Position numbers and translations under genes: made by a program | Notes under the pieces: model-generated | Database searches by the model: none | Seen by the model: the letters and a program-made list of their open reading frames with translations, nothing else | What the model was told of the DNA's origin: nothing | DNA from: Dreissena polymorpha | Taxonomy: Eukaryota > Mollusca > Bivalvia > Myida > Dreissenidae | Direction: 5' to 3' | Length of the DNA stretch: 64,000 bases | NCBI RefSeq assembly: GCF_020536995.1 | Contig: NC_068359.1 | Coordinates: forward strand, 80,736,454 to 80,800,453 | Shown: one piece after another, positions 50,541 to 62,312 of the stretch | How positions within the stretch are numbered: position 1 is the first letter of the stretch | How the letters are laid out: each line of letters begins with the position of its first letter

Positions 50541-51592
50541 TTTACTCAGTTAAACGATACTCAACTGTTCAAGTGGCTTTTTATGACATGTTAAATATCT
50601 AACGTTTATAGAAAGCAATGCGCGACTACCGTTAAACCTAGTCAACAAGAACATATATATAAAGCTAGATATCTATCAGTATAAACATGTCAGAACGAAA
50701 ATTATCCTAATTAATAAGTAAATCACGTTTCCTGGTTGCGTTAAGTTTACTATGTGTGCATATGTTAATGGGCAAATGAAAATTAAATGATCCGTAAAAC
50801 ATTGAAGCAAAAAAGCAAATATAAGCAATACAAACCTGTGTAATGGTATATCCAACCACAAAACTTTAATTCACAATCAGAACCAACTAATTGTCAATTG
50901 ACTACGCTGTCCAATCCACACAGCTGTGTTTACATGATCTATTAACATCACTGTACACGCGTGACATTGTCACAATAAATAGATGGCTGTCAAATATATA
51001 AGATCACAGCTATCGTTTGGGCGTTTCTAATATTAGTAAACACAATGGGCAACATAAACTACAGGCATAAACACTAATTTCACTAAGTGCTTAGTTGGTA
51101 AAGCGTAGGTTAAACAACACTATACACGTTATTCATATGAAGTTTATCATTTAAACACGGTTGCTTTCGTGTTTTTGATTTAAGCGCAGAGGGCATATAT
51201 GATATTATTATAGTTATGATGATAAACGCTGTTTAAAAACCTCCTTATAACGTGTTACCCAGTCAGGTAAATTATCATCAACGATAGCAATTTACTCCGG
51301 GCCCTCCCTTTTCCAAAGAAGACACTATATTGAGTTGCTATAAAAGCTCGCTCATGTAGCGAGGAAGTGTTCCTTATACTCCACCCTTCTACAATTACCT
51401 GATCCATTTTATTTATTTATTTATTTATTTTTTACGCAATTCCTTCTCTCAACTGTGGGACGTCGTACAGACAAACAAACATATGTGGTTTATTTACGTT
51501 GGGCGCTATTGCAACACAGCTAGAAAGCTTCCCGACAACATTGTAGATTGAATCCGAGCCTTCCCTGCTCCAAAGCAGACACTACCGCGTCC
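50541..51592. other. Gene-free AT-rich stretch
   Basis: An (ATTT)n tract lies near 51408-51432. Nothing else recognised. Confidence 0.45.
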
Positions 51593-51622
51593 CCCCCCCC
51601 CCGGGGTGGGGGGGGGGGGGTA
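51593..51622. repeat. Poly-C / poly-G inverted run
   Basis: A C-run of about 13 is followed by 'ggggtgg' and a longer G-run. It could fold as a GC-only hairpin. Run lengths may be unreliable in the assembly. Confidence 0.7.
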
Positions 51623-51659
51623 ACTTCCCAAATTTTAGGGTAGGGATGTCCCGATGAGA

Positions 51660-52000
51660 CTTCCGAAATGTGACCCATTTTTATACCGGAACTCTGATAA
51701 AGTAGACCCATTTTGATACAAGATTTTTTAAAGCATACCCATTTGTATACGATACCATTGAGAAAGTGGACCCATTTCAATAAAAGAAGTTTGATAAACT
51801 GGACCCATTTAAATACTAGAATTTGATAAAGTAGACACATTTCATACTAGAATTTTAATCTCTTTCATATCAATACAGTATACTTATTATATTGAAATTG
51901 CTATTATATCTTTCCCGCTACTGAAATTTACTTTTTGATAACCATTTATATACAAGAATGACATTTATCATACCCATTTTGATACTGATACTTTCAAATA
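51660..52000. repeat. Degenerate 34-36-bp minisatellite
   Basis: 'agtagacccattttgatac' and variants recur near 51672, 51706, 51738, 51769, 51804, 51834 and 51974, separated by 'aagaatttgataa'-like text. Divergence is high, so the array is probably old. Confidence 0.75.
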
Positions 52001-52259
52001 TATATGCAATATGCGGCAAGGCAATTTCAGTGCCCCTTATAGTTTACAAACCACAAAATCAACCCTAATCGCCAACTTTCTGCTGCATGATCTTCCTCTC
52101 TAAGTACATTTTACTGCGGACAGTCTCAGTCGCTAAATTGAGGTACTTTCAAATCAGCAATGTTGGAATTCAACTTAATTATAAGCCCCGTATAAAACGT
52201 AGCACTCACTTCGTTTTAAGTCTGATGAAATTCAGGACTCTGGGACTCTGGTACACGTG
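52001..52259. other. Gap between two tandem arrays
   Basis: Nothing recognised. Confidence 0.4.
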
Positions 52260-55095
52260 ACCTCATTGATGTATTTTAAATGTATGATAAATTGTGAAAA
52301 CCATGGATCTGACATGAATCTTCAGCAAGCACGCCATTTGTAAGTTGAACGATATTGTGCAAGTACGCGTAGCAATACTTTGCTAATGGTTAGCGGACCT
52401 AATGTGCGTCTTAAGCAGTCACGTCATTTGTACGTTGAGCGATATTTTGCAACTGTAGCGTTGCTCTGACGTGACACTTCAGCAGTCACTGCATGTGCAA
52501 GTTTGGCGGTATTGTGCAACTGCAGCGTGGATCTGACGTGAGACTTCAGCAGTCACTTCATGTGCAAGTTCGGCGATAGTGTTTTACTGCATAATGAATC
52601 TGACTTTAGACTTCAGCTAGCACGTCATCTGTAAGTTGTGCGATATTGTTCTACTGCAGCATGGATCTGACTTGAAACTTCAGCAAGCACATCATCTGTA
52701 AGTTGAGCGATATTGTGCTACTGCAGCATGGATCTGACGTGAGACTTCAGCAAGCACGTCATCTATAATTTGGGCGATATTTTGCTACTCAATCAAGGAT
52801 CTGACTCGAGACTTCAAAAAACACGTCATCTGTAGGTTTGGCGAGATTGTGCGACTGCATTATGGATCTGACTTTAGTCTTCATAAAGCACGTCATGTGC
52901 AAGTTGAGCGATATTGTGCTTCTGCATCATGGGTCTGACACGAGACTTCAACTAGCACGTCATCTGTTTTGCCCGCAGAACGGCCGAATTTAGGGCCGCA
53001 TTTAGGGCCGCAGAGGCCGCAGAATAGTGATGTCCACAATTCAGCTTGCACGTCATTTGTAAGTTAAGCAATATTGTGCTGCTACATCATGGATCTGACT
53101 TGAGACTTCAGCAAGTACGTCATCTTTAAGATGGGCGATATTGTTCTACGGCATCATGGATCTGACTTGACACTTCAGCTAACACGTCATTTGTTAGTTG
53201 CGCGATATTGTGCTTCTGCATCATGGATCTGAATAGAGACTTCAGCTAGCACGTCATCTGTAAGTTGCGCGATATTCTGCGACTACATCATGGATCTGAG
53301 CTGAGACTTAAGCTAGCACGTCATCTGTAAGTTGCGCGATAGTGTGCTACTGAAGCATGGATCTTACGCGAGACTTCATCTAGCACGTCTTCTGTTAGTT
53401 GGGCGATATTGTGCTACTGCATTATGGATCTGATTTGAGACTTGAGCAAGCACGTCATGTGAAAGTTGAGCGATATTGTGCTACTGCATCATGGATCTGA
53501 CTTGAGACTTGAGCTAGCACGAAATGTATTAGTTGGGCGATATTGTGCCACTGCAGTCTGAATGTGACGCGAGACTTTCGCAAACACGTCATGTGCAAGT
53601 TGAGCGATATTGTGCTACTGCATCGTGGATCTGACTTGAGACTTCAGCTAGCACGACATGTATTAGTTGGGCTATATTGTTCTTCTGTAGCGCGGATCTG
53701 ACTTGAGACTTCCGCTAGCATGTTTGTGCAAGCTGAGCGATATTGTGCTCGTGCATCATAAATCTGATTTGAGACTTCGGCTAGCACGTCATGTGTAAGT
53801 TGAGCGATATTGTGCGGCTGCATCATGGATCTGACTTGAGACTTCAGCAAGTACGTTATCTTTAAGATGGGCGATATTGTTCTACGGCATCATGGATCTG
53901 ACTTGACACTTCAGCTAACACGTCATTTGTTAGTTGCGCGATATTGTGCTTCTGCATCATGGATCTGAGCTGAGACTTAAGCTAGCACGTCATCTGTAAG
54001 TTGCGAAATATTGCGCGACAACATCATGGATCTGACGTGCGACTTCAGTTATCACGCCATCTGTAAGTTTTTCGATATTGTGCTACTGAAGCATGGATCT
54101 TACGCGAGACTTCAGCTAGCACGTCTTCTGTTAGTTGGGCGATATTGTGCAACTGCATCATGGATCTGATTTGAGACTTCAGCAAACACGTCATGTGTAA
54201 GTTGAGCGATATTGTGCTACTGCATCATGGATCTGACTTGAGACTTGAGCTAGCACGACATGTATTAGTTGGGCGATATTGTGCCACTGCAGCCTGAGTC
54301 TGACGCGAGACTTTAGCAAACACGTCATATGCAAGTTGAGCGATATTGTGCTACTGCATCGTGGATCTGACTTGAGACTTCAGCTAGCACGACATGTATT
54401 AGTTTGGGCGATATTGTTCTTCTGTAGCGTGGATCTGACTTGAGACTTCAGCTAGCATGTTAGTACAAGCTGAGCGAAATTTTGTCTAGTGCATCATGGG
54501 TCTGACTTAAGACTTCAGCTAGCACGTAATGTGTAAGTTGAGCGATATTGTGCTACTTCATCATTGATCTGACTTGACAATTCAGTTAGCACGTCATGTG
54601 TTAGTTGAGCGATATTGTGCGGCTGCATCATGGATCTGACTTGAGACTTCAGCAAGTACGTCATCTTTAAGATGGGCGGTATTGATCTACTGCATCATTG
54701 ATCTGACTGAACAAGAGACTTCAGCTAGCACGTCATTTGTAAGTTGCGCAATATTGTGCGACTACATCATCGATCTGACTTGAGACTTCAGCAAGCACGC
54801 CATGTGTTAGTTGATCGATATTGTTCTACTGCATCATGGGTCTGACTCGCGACTTCAGCTAGCACATTATCTGTAAGTTGAGAGATATTGCGCTACTGCG
54901 TCATGGATCTGACTTGAGACTTCAGCTAGCACGTCATGTGTTATTTGGGCGATATTATGTTACTGCGTCATGGATCTGACTTGAGACTCCAGCAAACACG
55001 TCGTGTGTTAGTTGGGCGATATTGTGCTAATGAAGCATGGACTAAAACGTGATTCTTTTGTAAGTATGTCATGTGTAAGGTGGGCGATATTTCGC
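52260..55095. repeat. 67-bp satellite array with higher-order repeats
   Basis: About 42 monomers: 'catggatctgacttgagact', 'tcagctagcacgtcatgtgt', 'aagttgagcgatattgtgct', 'actg'. Landmarks at 54229, 54296 and 54363 give the 67-bp period. Diagnostic variants recur about 736 bp apart (11 monomers): 'gcaagtacgt.atctttaaga' at 53091 and 53827, and 'gaagcatggatcttacgcg' at 53352 and 54088. A third related unit lies 805 bp further (54632). 52975-53040 holds an unrelated GC-rich insert (gggccgcatttagggccgca). Monomers abut without spacers and there is no coding content. Confidence 0.92.
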
Positions 55096-56414
55096 TTCTA
55101 AAATATATTTTGAAAAACGGTGGCAAAAGCGCTGTTTTCCAAACACTGCACACCGAAGCATATGAGTATTAAGGTATATTGCAATGGAGACATTACGTAG
55201 AAGCATTAAAAATACTTAGACATTGAGTTCTAAGCAAGAAATAAACAAAAGCGCTATCCATTATTCAACTGCCCTAATAATATATATACCAGTACGTTTT
55301 GATATTGTTCGACAACATCAATGTAGTACTCTTGAACTCAATAGGCATAACTTATGCGCATAGATTGTATCACATATTTGCATTTGGTTTTGTTCGGAAA
55401 ATGAGGCTATTACAGTTTACGTTGTGACGCACGTTTCAATCCAATTACATCGCTTCCATTACGGAAACGAATATATGCATCGTTACGTTATTAATATTTT
55501 CTGACATGAAAGTCGGTGCGAGGTTCATATTTGCAAGCTATTAGAGCCTATTAGAATATGTATACGTGTCCTCTACAACATACCAGCATTGTTAATGACA
55601 CACACGTAATCAAGATTCGTGTACGTCTTCCAAGAAAGTAAATGCGCTAGAAACGACATCATAGCTATGGGCCTGAAGTTTATATGACATGTAATATAGC
55701 TACGTTTTAACATGCAATATAGCTACGTTTCATGTCATGCAAATTACAAGCATATTAATTCAGTAAGTACAATATGTCTGCATACGCCTCTGCGCGTGTT
55801 AAATATTTAAATTTATGATATACAGTCTTGTGACTGTGAATAGATAATTAATGCGGATTTTTATCACATGAGTATGGTGACTGATTTATGCTATGGCAAC
55901 TTTATATGCGATTAAACGAAAGCACGTCAGACGACGGATACCTGGTGTTTCGTATAGGCGGACTTGTTTAACGTTCTGATGTGACTGCGTGTTTGCGGCC
56001 TTCTTAGGCATCCGCACATCACATATTAAAATAAGATAAAACAATACGATAAAACAATACGCCACCTTTGTATGCACCAGAATGACCACGCGTATGACAC
56101 TTTAGATAGTTCGTTATGGCGTTTCTTAATAGGCATGTTTGAGCCTCAAATTATTTGCTCTAAAGCGACAACACGCCAGAGCCACAAGTAATGACATTCA
56201 ATTTTGATTCTGTATACCGATATATCGTTCCCAGCCGTGTATGTTTTTCGGTTGACCAAACCAAAAAACAAAAACTTTAAGAATGCTGGAACTCCAGCTA
56301 TGATAAAATATTCATAAAATGTCCAAAACAACATGTTCGCTAACAATACCCAAGCAATTAAATAACAAGAGGTTCAAAATTGCCTTATATCGCTTATCTG
56401 GGAAATTACTATGA
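55096..56414. other. Gene-free stretch
   Basis: Short duplications only ('tatagctacgttt' at 55690-55730; 'ataaaacaatacg' at 56035-56062). No gene recognised. Confidence 0.45.
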
Positions 56415-56622
56415 TTTAGGCCTAGTGGACTCTCCCATCCTTCCGAATTGGATCAATTCATTTCCAAAATTAGGGATGTCTAGTATATTTATTATTTTTT
56501 TACATTAATTCCTTTAAGCAAACAGCGGAGACCCTGATGAGACGCCGCATCATGCGGCGTCTCATCTCGGTCTAGGATGTTTGCCAAGGCATTTTTTCTA
56601 GACGCTAGGCATAAATGGGTCA
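56415..56622 (+). mobile_element. MITE family 2 copy
   Basis: 'ggcctagtggactctcccat' at the left, inner palindrome 'gatgagacgccgcatcatgc' then 'ggcgtctcatc', right end 'ctaggcataaatgggtcaa'. The left end tip is damaged. Confidence 0.85.
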
Positions 56623-56767
56623 AACAATTGATGTCATATATCAAATATCAAAGATTTGTCGCTTTAAAGATTATTGTCTTAAGCTAGTCAATATGACTAA
56701 GTCTATATAAGTCATGTGATCCCTGGGGCGTGGTCAGATTGGACCCAGACGCCTGGTGTGAGTTTTG

Positions 56768-57518
56768 ACGTTCCACACCGTTTCGCTGAATGAGAAACGG
56801 TGTTGACAACATCGTAACGGTGTGGAGAAATTTATACAAACAATATCTTGCGAATAAAGTTCGTATTCATATCGCCGATTGTCTTTCAAACAACATCACA
56901 AATTTTACATGGAACTTATCTGACATACTTTCTAGTAAAAAACACGATGCGAATAAACAAGAATGTGAAAGTATAAGATAATCCGTCCACACCGTTACAA
57001 ATGTGACAACACCGTTACGCCGCATAAAAAAGAAGACTTTTATATATACATTAAGATTTAAAAAAAAACTGCAAACGTGATTTAACATCATAAAGTAGTC
57101 AAAAAGGTGTCCAATGAAAGAAGAATTTAGCATATAAACATGTACCCACACATTTTTATAGAAATTCTTAAAGTTGTAAAACGTAATTAAAATGTGTAAA
57201 TTTACACCGTTTATACGCACGTAATGTTCTGAAATGTCACTGACGATTTGGAATTGATGTAATAGCCACTCATGATCACTTTATACAATGAAACAACGCA
57301 AAAAAACATTTAAATTAAGTTGAAATAAAATAATGTTATCAAACAAGTATGTATGTCCGTAACGGTGTTCTCTTCACAGCTTTTGACGTGCGTCAAATAA
57401 GCCATCATAATCGCGATCTGGGTCATATTAGGTCGTGCCCAGCTTAGGTTGACGTCTTAATTCTTAATGTCTTAATTTTTTTAATTAAGAATGGAACCTT
57501 ATCAAATATTCACCCATT
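56768..57518. mobile_element. Truncated second copy of the ACCGTTACG element
   Basis: Matches 15945-16722 closely: 'gttccacaccgtttcgctga', 'acaacatcgtaacggtgtgg', 'cgaataaagttcgtattcat', 'aacaccgttacgccgcat'. It ends with the right terminus 'aatggaaccttatcaaatat' then 'tcaccc'. The left 0.95 kb of the element is absent. Similarity is high despite 40 kb of separation. Confidence 0.85.
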
Positions 57519-57772
57519 TAATTCTAAAAGCATTAAAGATATATTGGTAATTGCACTTTACTATACGTCATGTCTTATAATAAAACGTCTGAGATACTAT
57601 AATGAAATTATTTAATTATAATCCGTACAATTGCGTTACTTTTGTTTATTTACCAGGTACTCACATTTACCATTAATGTTGCTTATGTTTTATATTTGCC
57701 AAAATGGATTTTTTATACAGTTACATATTACCCAAGAGATGTTAGGCTGTATCATATGCAATACATTAAAAT

Positions 57773-57818
57773 GAATAAATAAATAAATAAATAAATAAAT
57801 AAACAAATGAATAAATAA

Positions 57819-57910
<92 letters not shown>
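57773..57910. repeat. (AAAT)n followed by (AT)n microsatellite
   Basis: About 50 bp of (AAAT)n with two interruptions, then about 85 bp of pure (AT)n. Open frames translating to repeated YI or IY dipeptides on the minus strand are artefacts. Confidence 0.95.
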
Positions 57911-57914
<4 letters not shown>

Positions 57915-57965
57915 TTGTAGTTTAAACATAAGTTCGTGTACATTAATAAATTTAAAAATTGGGGT

Positions 57966-58062
57966 CGTTTTATACAAAGACTTATAGAATATATCAGGGA
58001 CCTATACAAACATAGGTATAGGTCCCTGAATATATGTATTCTATAGGTCTTTGTTTAATCAC
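57966..58062. mobile_element. Palindromic element around 'cagggacctata'
   Basis: 'tacaaagacttatagaatat' then 'atcagggacctata' (left) faces 'tataggtccctgaatatatg' then 'tattctataggtctttg' (right), with loop 'caaacatagg'. Stem of about 40 bp with few mismatches. The core is shared with the hairpin at 44035-44068. Confidence 0.75.
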
Positions 58063-59304
58063 ATTTAATTTGAGACTGTGGTCGTTTTTAATTGGGGCCA
58101 TTTCGACTGCTTACTCCGTTCAATTACCAACGAACGATAACTCTTTTAAGGAAATTGCCTGGGTTAGTTCAGTTTTCACGGAAGTTGTCCGGTTACTAGA
58201 TTTACCGAAAGCTGTCGATTGATTTGCATATGAAAATATAAACTACGCCATTAACTGCACCGTTTTTCAGACGTATCGTATAAATACAGGTAGATATGGT
58301 TTAAACCATTATGTGATTGTATAATTAAACAAAGCAATCTTATTATAGTTCATCTTTTAGCCACGGATTGTCTATTTTAAGATTGCGAATGACGCAGAAC
58401 AAATTGATTCTAAATTAAAATAATGTGGCTATGCATTCTAACTTTTACTTTTGAAGTTATTTGGATGCAATGTTTGTTGTTTACAAAGTTTTATATTAAA
58501 ACTTTGCATATGCATGTCTTTATTTGTAGTTCTTATTTCAGAGCCCAGTGTTTGTGAATGACCTTCAAATTCATGGTCAAGTCTAGTTTCATGCTGCCCC
58601 CTAGTTCTGGCTACCATAACTTTAAATGTCGCTTTTTATGATTTTTGACTGGCACGACTTTATAGTTATGGACCAACCCCGATAGGAAAGTCCACTAGTC
58701 AATATAAATTGCCGCCATCGAGTCTTTTGATGATTTTTGCTTTGGCAGACTCTTGGCGTCAATAGTCCACTCTATCTTTTTAATAGCGAAAGTTTTCCTT
58801 CTTTGTCTATATTGATGCGCAAGGAATTTGGTGCGCAACATTCAAGCCCCGATATCAGACAGTTAATATCAACGGATTGCAATAATATTCACATACCTGT
58901 GTAGATAATTCATTCCTCAATAATGTTCCGTAAGAATTATGTAATGAATCTTTCAATTTTGCACGCCTGACCAATTTAAATCAACACACTACTCACATTT
59001 TCCATTCCAATCGCTGTTCCCGCTGTATACCGCAGGTAGATTTTAATCGATAAAGCAGCCTATTGCACTGTAATGCCTTCTTCTGATTGGTTGATATTTA
59101 AATATTTCATAACATGACGAGAGGTCAGTGATTGTATTGTGATTCAAGCAGAAGTTTAACTGAAACAAAGCATGCCTTCTAATTTCAATTCGACGCTATT
59201 TGAGGTTAAAATGGACTTCTTAACTAAAACTTTATGTTATTTTGCAATTTTAAGCATATTGATATAATAGCATTAATTGTATTCATTTTTCGTTATAGTT
59301 TTTA
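58063..59304. other. Gene-free stretch
   Basis: A 62-codon plus-strand frame (58034-58222) has no recognised domain. Nothing else seen. Confidence 0.4.
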
Positions 59305-60195
59305 CAGACCGGAGTTTCAGCGTTCAGATTTATTCTGAACGCAAATTATTTCAGCTAGAAAGTCAACCAGAAATTCCCGAAAAGTTGACAGTTAACAAAG
59401 ACCGTTCCAAAACAGCTTTTAAATGCAGTTGTTGGCCCAAATCAACCACTTGATTGGAAAGATTGACATTTTTCACATTTAACTGATATATTCTTTCACA
59501 AAATACTATCTTAAATATTTAAAATGTATCTATTCTGCTCTTACATATCGAGAAAAACAGCGATGTGACAGACTTTCTTGAAATGCGAATCTCCCGAGAT
59601 TTCACAGTCATATGACGCTATTTCTATTTTTAGTAACAAACCATGTGCTCAAGTGTTTTCAAATTCAGGATGACATTTCCCAGTATTTTAATTATTCTGG
59701 CTTATTTTGTAAACAAATTGTAGTGGCAATACAGAGTCAAAGTAAATATTATATAAAACGACCTGATTCACAATGAAATCAGTCTTACAATCCACCAGAC
59801 GTAAGTTGTTAATCACAAATAATAGATTTCAGAAAACGAAAGTAATGTTTACAATTTCAACATAACATGTCAAGTTCGATCCCAAAGTATCCAAATGAAA
59901 ACTCATCACGTGACAAAGCGACAATGGCGTCGAAATTGTGAATTTCAGACTGATGAGAGTTATTTTCATCTATTGTAAGATGCATTTGAAACATTTGAAC
60001 CTTAAAATATTCCTCGATGCAGTAATTTATATTCATTCACCAATATATGTAGAAATGTATCCAAGAAAATGAGCTTTCTTTGATTTATAGCGTGACATTA
60101 ATATGTTACGACTCTGGTTGACTTTCGATACGGGGTTAGCTTCAGCGTACAGGTATGTCAATACTATATAAACTGTACGCTGAAGTTTCTTTAGC
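59305..60195. mobile_element. Putative element with hairpin-bearing inverted ends
   Basis: The left side has hairpin 'gcgttcagatttattctgaa' then 'cgc' (59322-59344) followed by 'gaaagtcaaccaga'. The right side has 'ctctggttgactttc' (60112) followed by hairpin 'cttcagcgtacag...ctgtacgctgaag' (60143-60188). The order hairpin-motif / motif-hairpin is mirror-symmetric. The interior is non-coding. Only weakly supported as a unit. Confidence 0.4.
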
Positions 60196-60479
60196 TAGCT
60201 GCCCCCCAACAGTTATTGGTTTATTCACAAATAAAATTTCCTCCTCATAAAGCATAGAGTAAACGTGATCGGAAGACTAAATACTGACAAGTCCACAGAA
60301 TAAAACAATAAATTAGCCGTATTCTTTCCAGGGCTTTCCACAGGCCATTTAACAATCCCTCGCCGGGGCGCTTGAATTTCGAAATCAGAGTCCCCGGGGC
60401 GCTTGAAATTTTCCGATCAGTGTATTTTTCAGTAAAAGAAAGTGGAGATTGAAAAAAAGTGTATCAATTTTCCCTGTAT
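60196..60479. other. Gene-free stretch
   Basis: A local duplication, 'ccggggcgcttgaa' at 60364 and 60394, was noted. Nothing else. Confidence 0.4.
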
Positions 60480-60757
60480 TGTCATAGCCAGCTCGTCGTG
60501 TCGTGTCTTTCCGCCGTGCGGCGTCCCCTGTGCTAAAACCTTAACATTGGCTCTTAAATCAAAGTGCTTCCACCTACAACTTTGAAACTTTATATGGATA
60601 TGCACCTTGATGAGTTCTACAGGCCACACCTATTTTTGGGTCACTAGGTCAAGGTCACTGTGACCGCTTTAAAAAAAATTCTGACAATCTTTCATTTATT
60701 CAAAACTGCATCCGCAGCCGAGCGTTGGTACCCGTTATGCGGTGCTCTTGTTTACAT
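60480..60757 (-). repeat. Dispersed repeat fragment with 'gggtcactaggtcaaggtca' core
   Basis: Contains 'gggtcactaggtcaaggtca' then 'ctgtgacc' (60639-60665) and ends 'cccgttatgcggtgctcttg' then 'ttt'. A single monomer of the tandem-array type with another terminus. Confidence 0.6.
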
Positions 60758-62312
60758 TTATAAAAAGAAATACCTTGAAAAGATATACAACTGTGGTTGG
60801 TATTGAAAGATCAAAAGTTATATTTATAAGATCAAAGATAGCGCATGCCTTTTCTGTGCAGTTCTTAATCATATATCTGTAGATACAGATTATAAAAACA
60901 CAGGAAGAATGAAAATGAATGAAAACATATCAGTCAACATGCCACACACGAATCATTCGCAGTATTTGTTTTAGTGGTTTGTCGGACATTATTATTTAAT
61001 TTGATTGTTAACAGTATCGTGAATCATCGTGCTAATGCTTAATAAATTGGTCTATATGGTGGAATATTTATAATTACATTATTCAAATTCAAACTGGAAC
61101 TCATCATTGAATTGTTGAAAACACATAAGAAACTATAATTGACCATAATACTACCGCTGATCATTTTGTTTAAGATCTTTCTGGTCAAAACAAACTTCAA
61201 GTTCACCTAGTTAACGCGAGAGCGTTACATAACGATTCTGTGACTACCCGCGGAACTGACCTTGTTGTCTTGCGGGTAAGAATGCAATGCATTTAAGTGA
61301 GCAGTGCTCCGGCTAGGATAAATGGAAGGGCACCCACCCTGCCCTTCCGAAGCCCATCCTGTCCTTTCGGAGCCCTGCCCTGCCCTTTAATTATATATAT
61401 ATTTTTTTAAGACATTATAATTTATAAATCTCTTGTTACATTGTAATTAATGAAATCCTCATTGTAGACATTTTTTTATTTGCATGGTATAATAATTATG
61501 AAAATAATATATTCTAACAATAATAAATAACATAAAAATCAATATGCAACGGAATACTACGGCACGCTCGCAAAGTGCACTTTTGACAAAATTCTGCGCG
61601 TTGAAAGTGCTCTTTTGACAAAATAGCCCCGCACCTGTCCTTTTCAAATCCTATTTGGAGCACTGAGTGAGGTAAGATTCCACTCGTGTAATGACGGCTT
61701 GTTTAAAGCTTTATACACTTACATGTATAATGGTCAATTTCGAAAACAATTTAAAATATTATGGTCTAAGATGGGTCAGGATAGGGAACATCAATACTTA
61801 TAATTTTATATGATGGAAAACATATGAGTGCACAGAATGCAATACGGTAATAATTACTGAATATGAGAACACTGCCTTTAAGTACAAATGCTCCGTAGCT
61901 GTCAAACTTTTAAATATAATGGGGCCGACCCAAACTTTTGAGATTTTGAGAGTTTAGTGTAAAACTGTAGAGATCAAATTGTTTCATGCTGAACACACAG
62001 TTGAGGTCGTTGCAAAACGTTGTTTAGTATCCCTTTTTATACCCTATACTTACCAAAAAAAGAAAATCAATTAAATAACATAATTAATGTACATGTAAAT
62101 GTGAAAACTGTTTGTAGATGCTGTAGATGCACATTTTGTATTTCGAAAAGAGTCGATCCTACCAGCTGGAAATTGTATATTCAAATTCAGTGGACGGTTA
62201 CAAAGGCCAGCTAAGATGCAAAGCTGGGTTAAACAGCTACGCTGTAAAAATGATGTTATTTGGTGCGTAATGACTCTTAAAAAAGCTAGTGATATATTGT
62301 TTAATTGTTTTT
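60758..62312. other. Gene-free stretch
   Basis: A short imperfect repeat, 'agtgc.cttttgacaaaat', lies near 61577 and 61608, with C-rich 'cctgcccttccg' texts at 61338-61385. No gene recognised. Confidence 0.45.

Noticed and set aside
51593-51622. G-quadruplex or regulatory GC hairpin
   Set aside because: Homopolymer C and G runs of this kind recur at several places in the window and may be length-uncertain. There is no evidence of function.
53644-53850. Frame with repeated 'AEVSSQI' residues
   Set aside because: A 67-bp period changes frame each unit. It is a satellite by-product.
52260-55095. Regularly spaced repeats that might suggest a CRISPR array
   Set aside because: Units abut directly with no unique spacers, the period is 67 bp, variation is spread through the monomer, and the setting is eukaryotic. 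It is a satellite.
57690-58009. Long minus-strand open frames rich in alternating Tyr-Ile
   Set aside because: They are translations of the (AT)n and (AAAT)n microsatellite.
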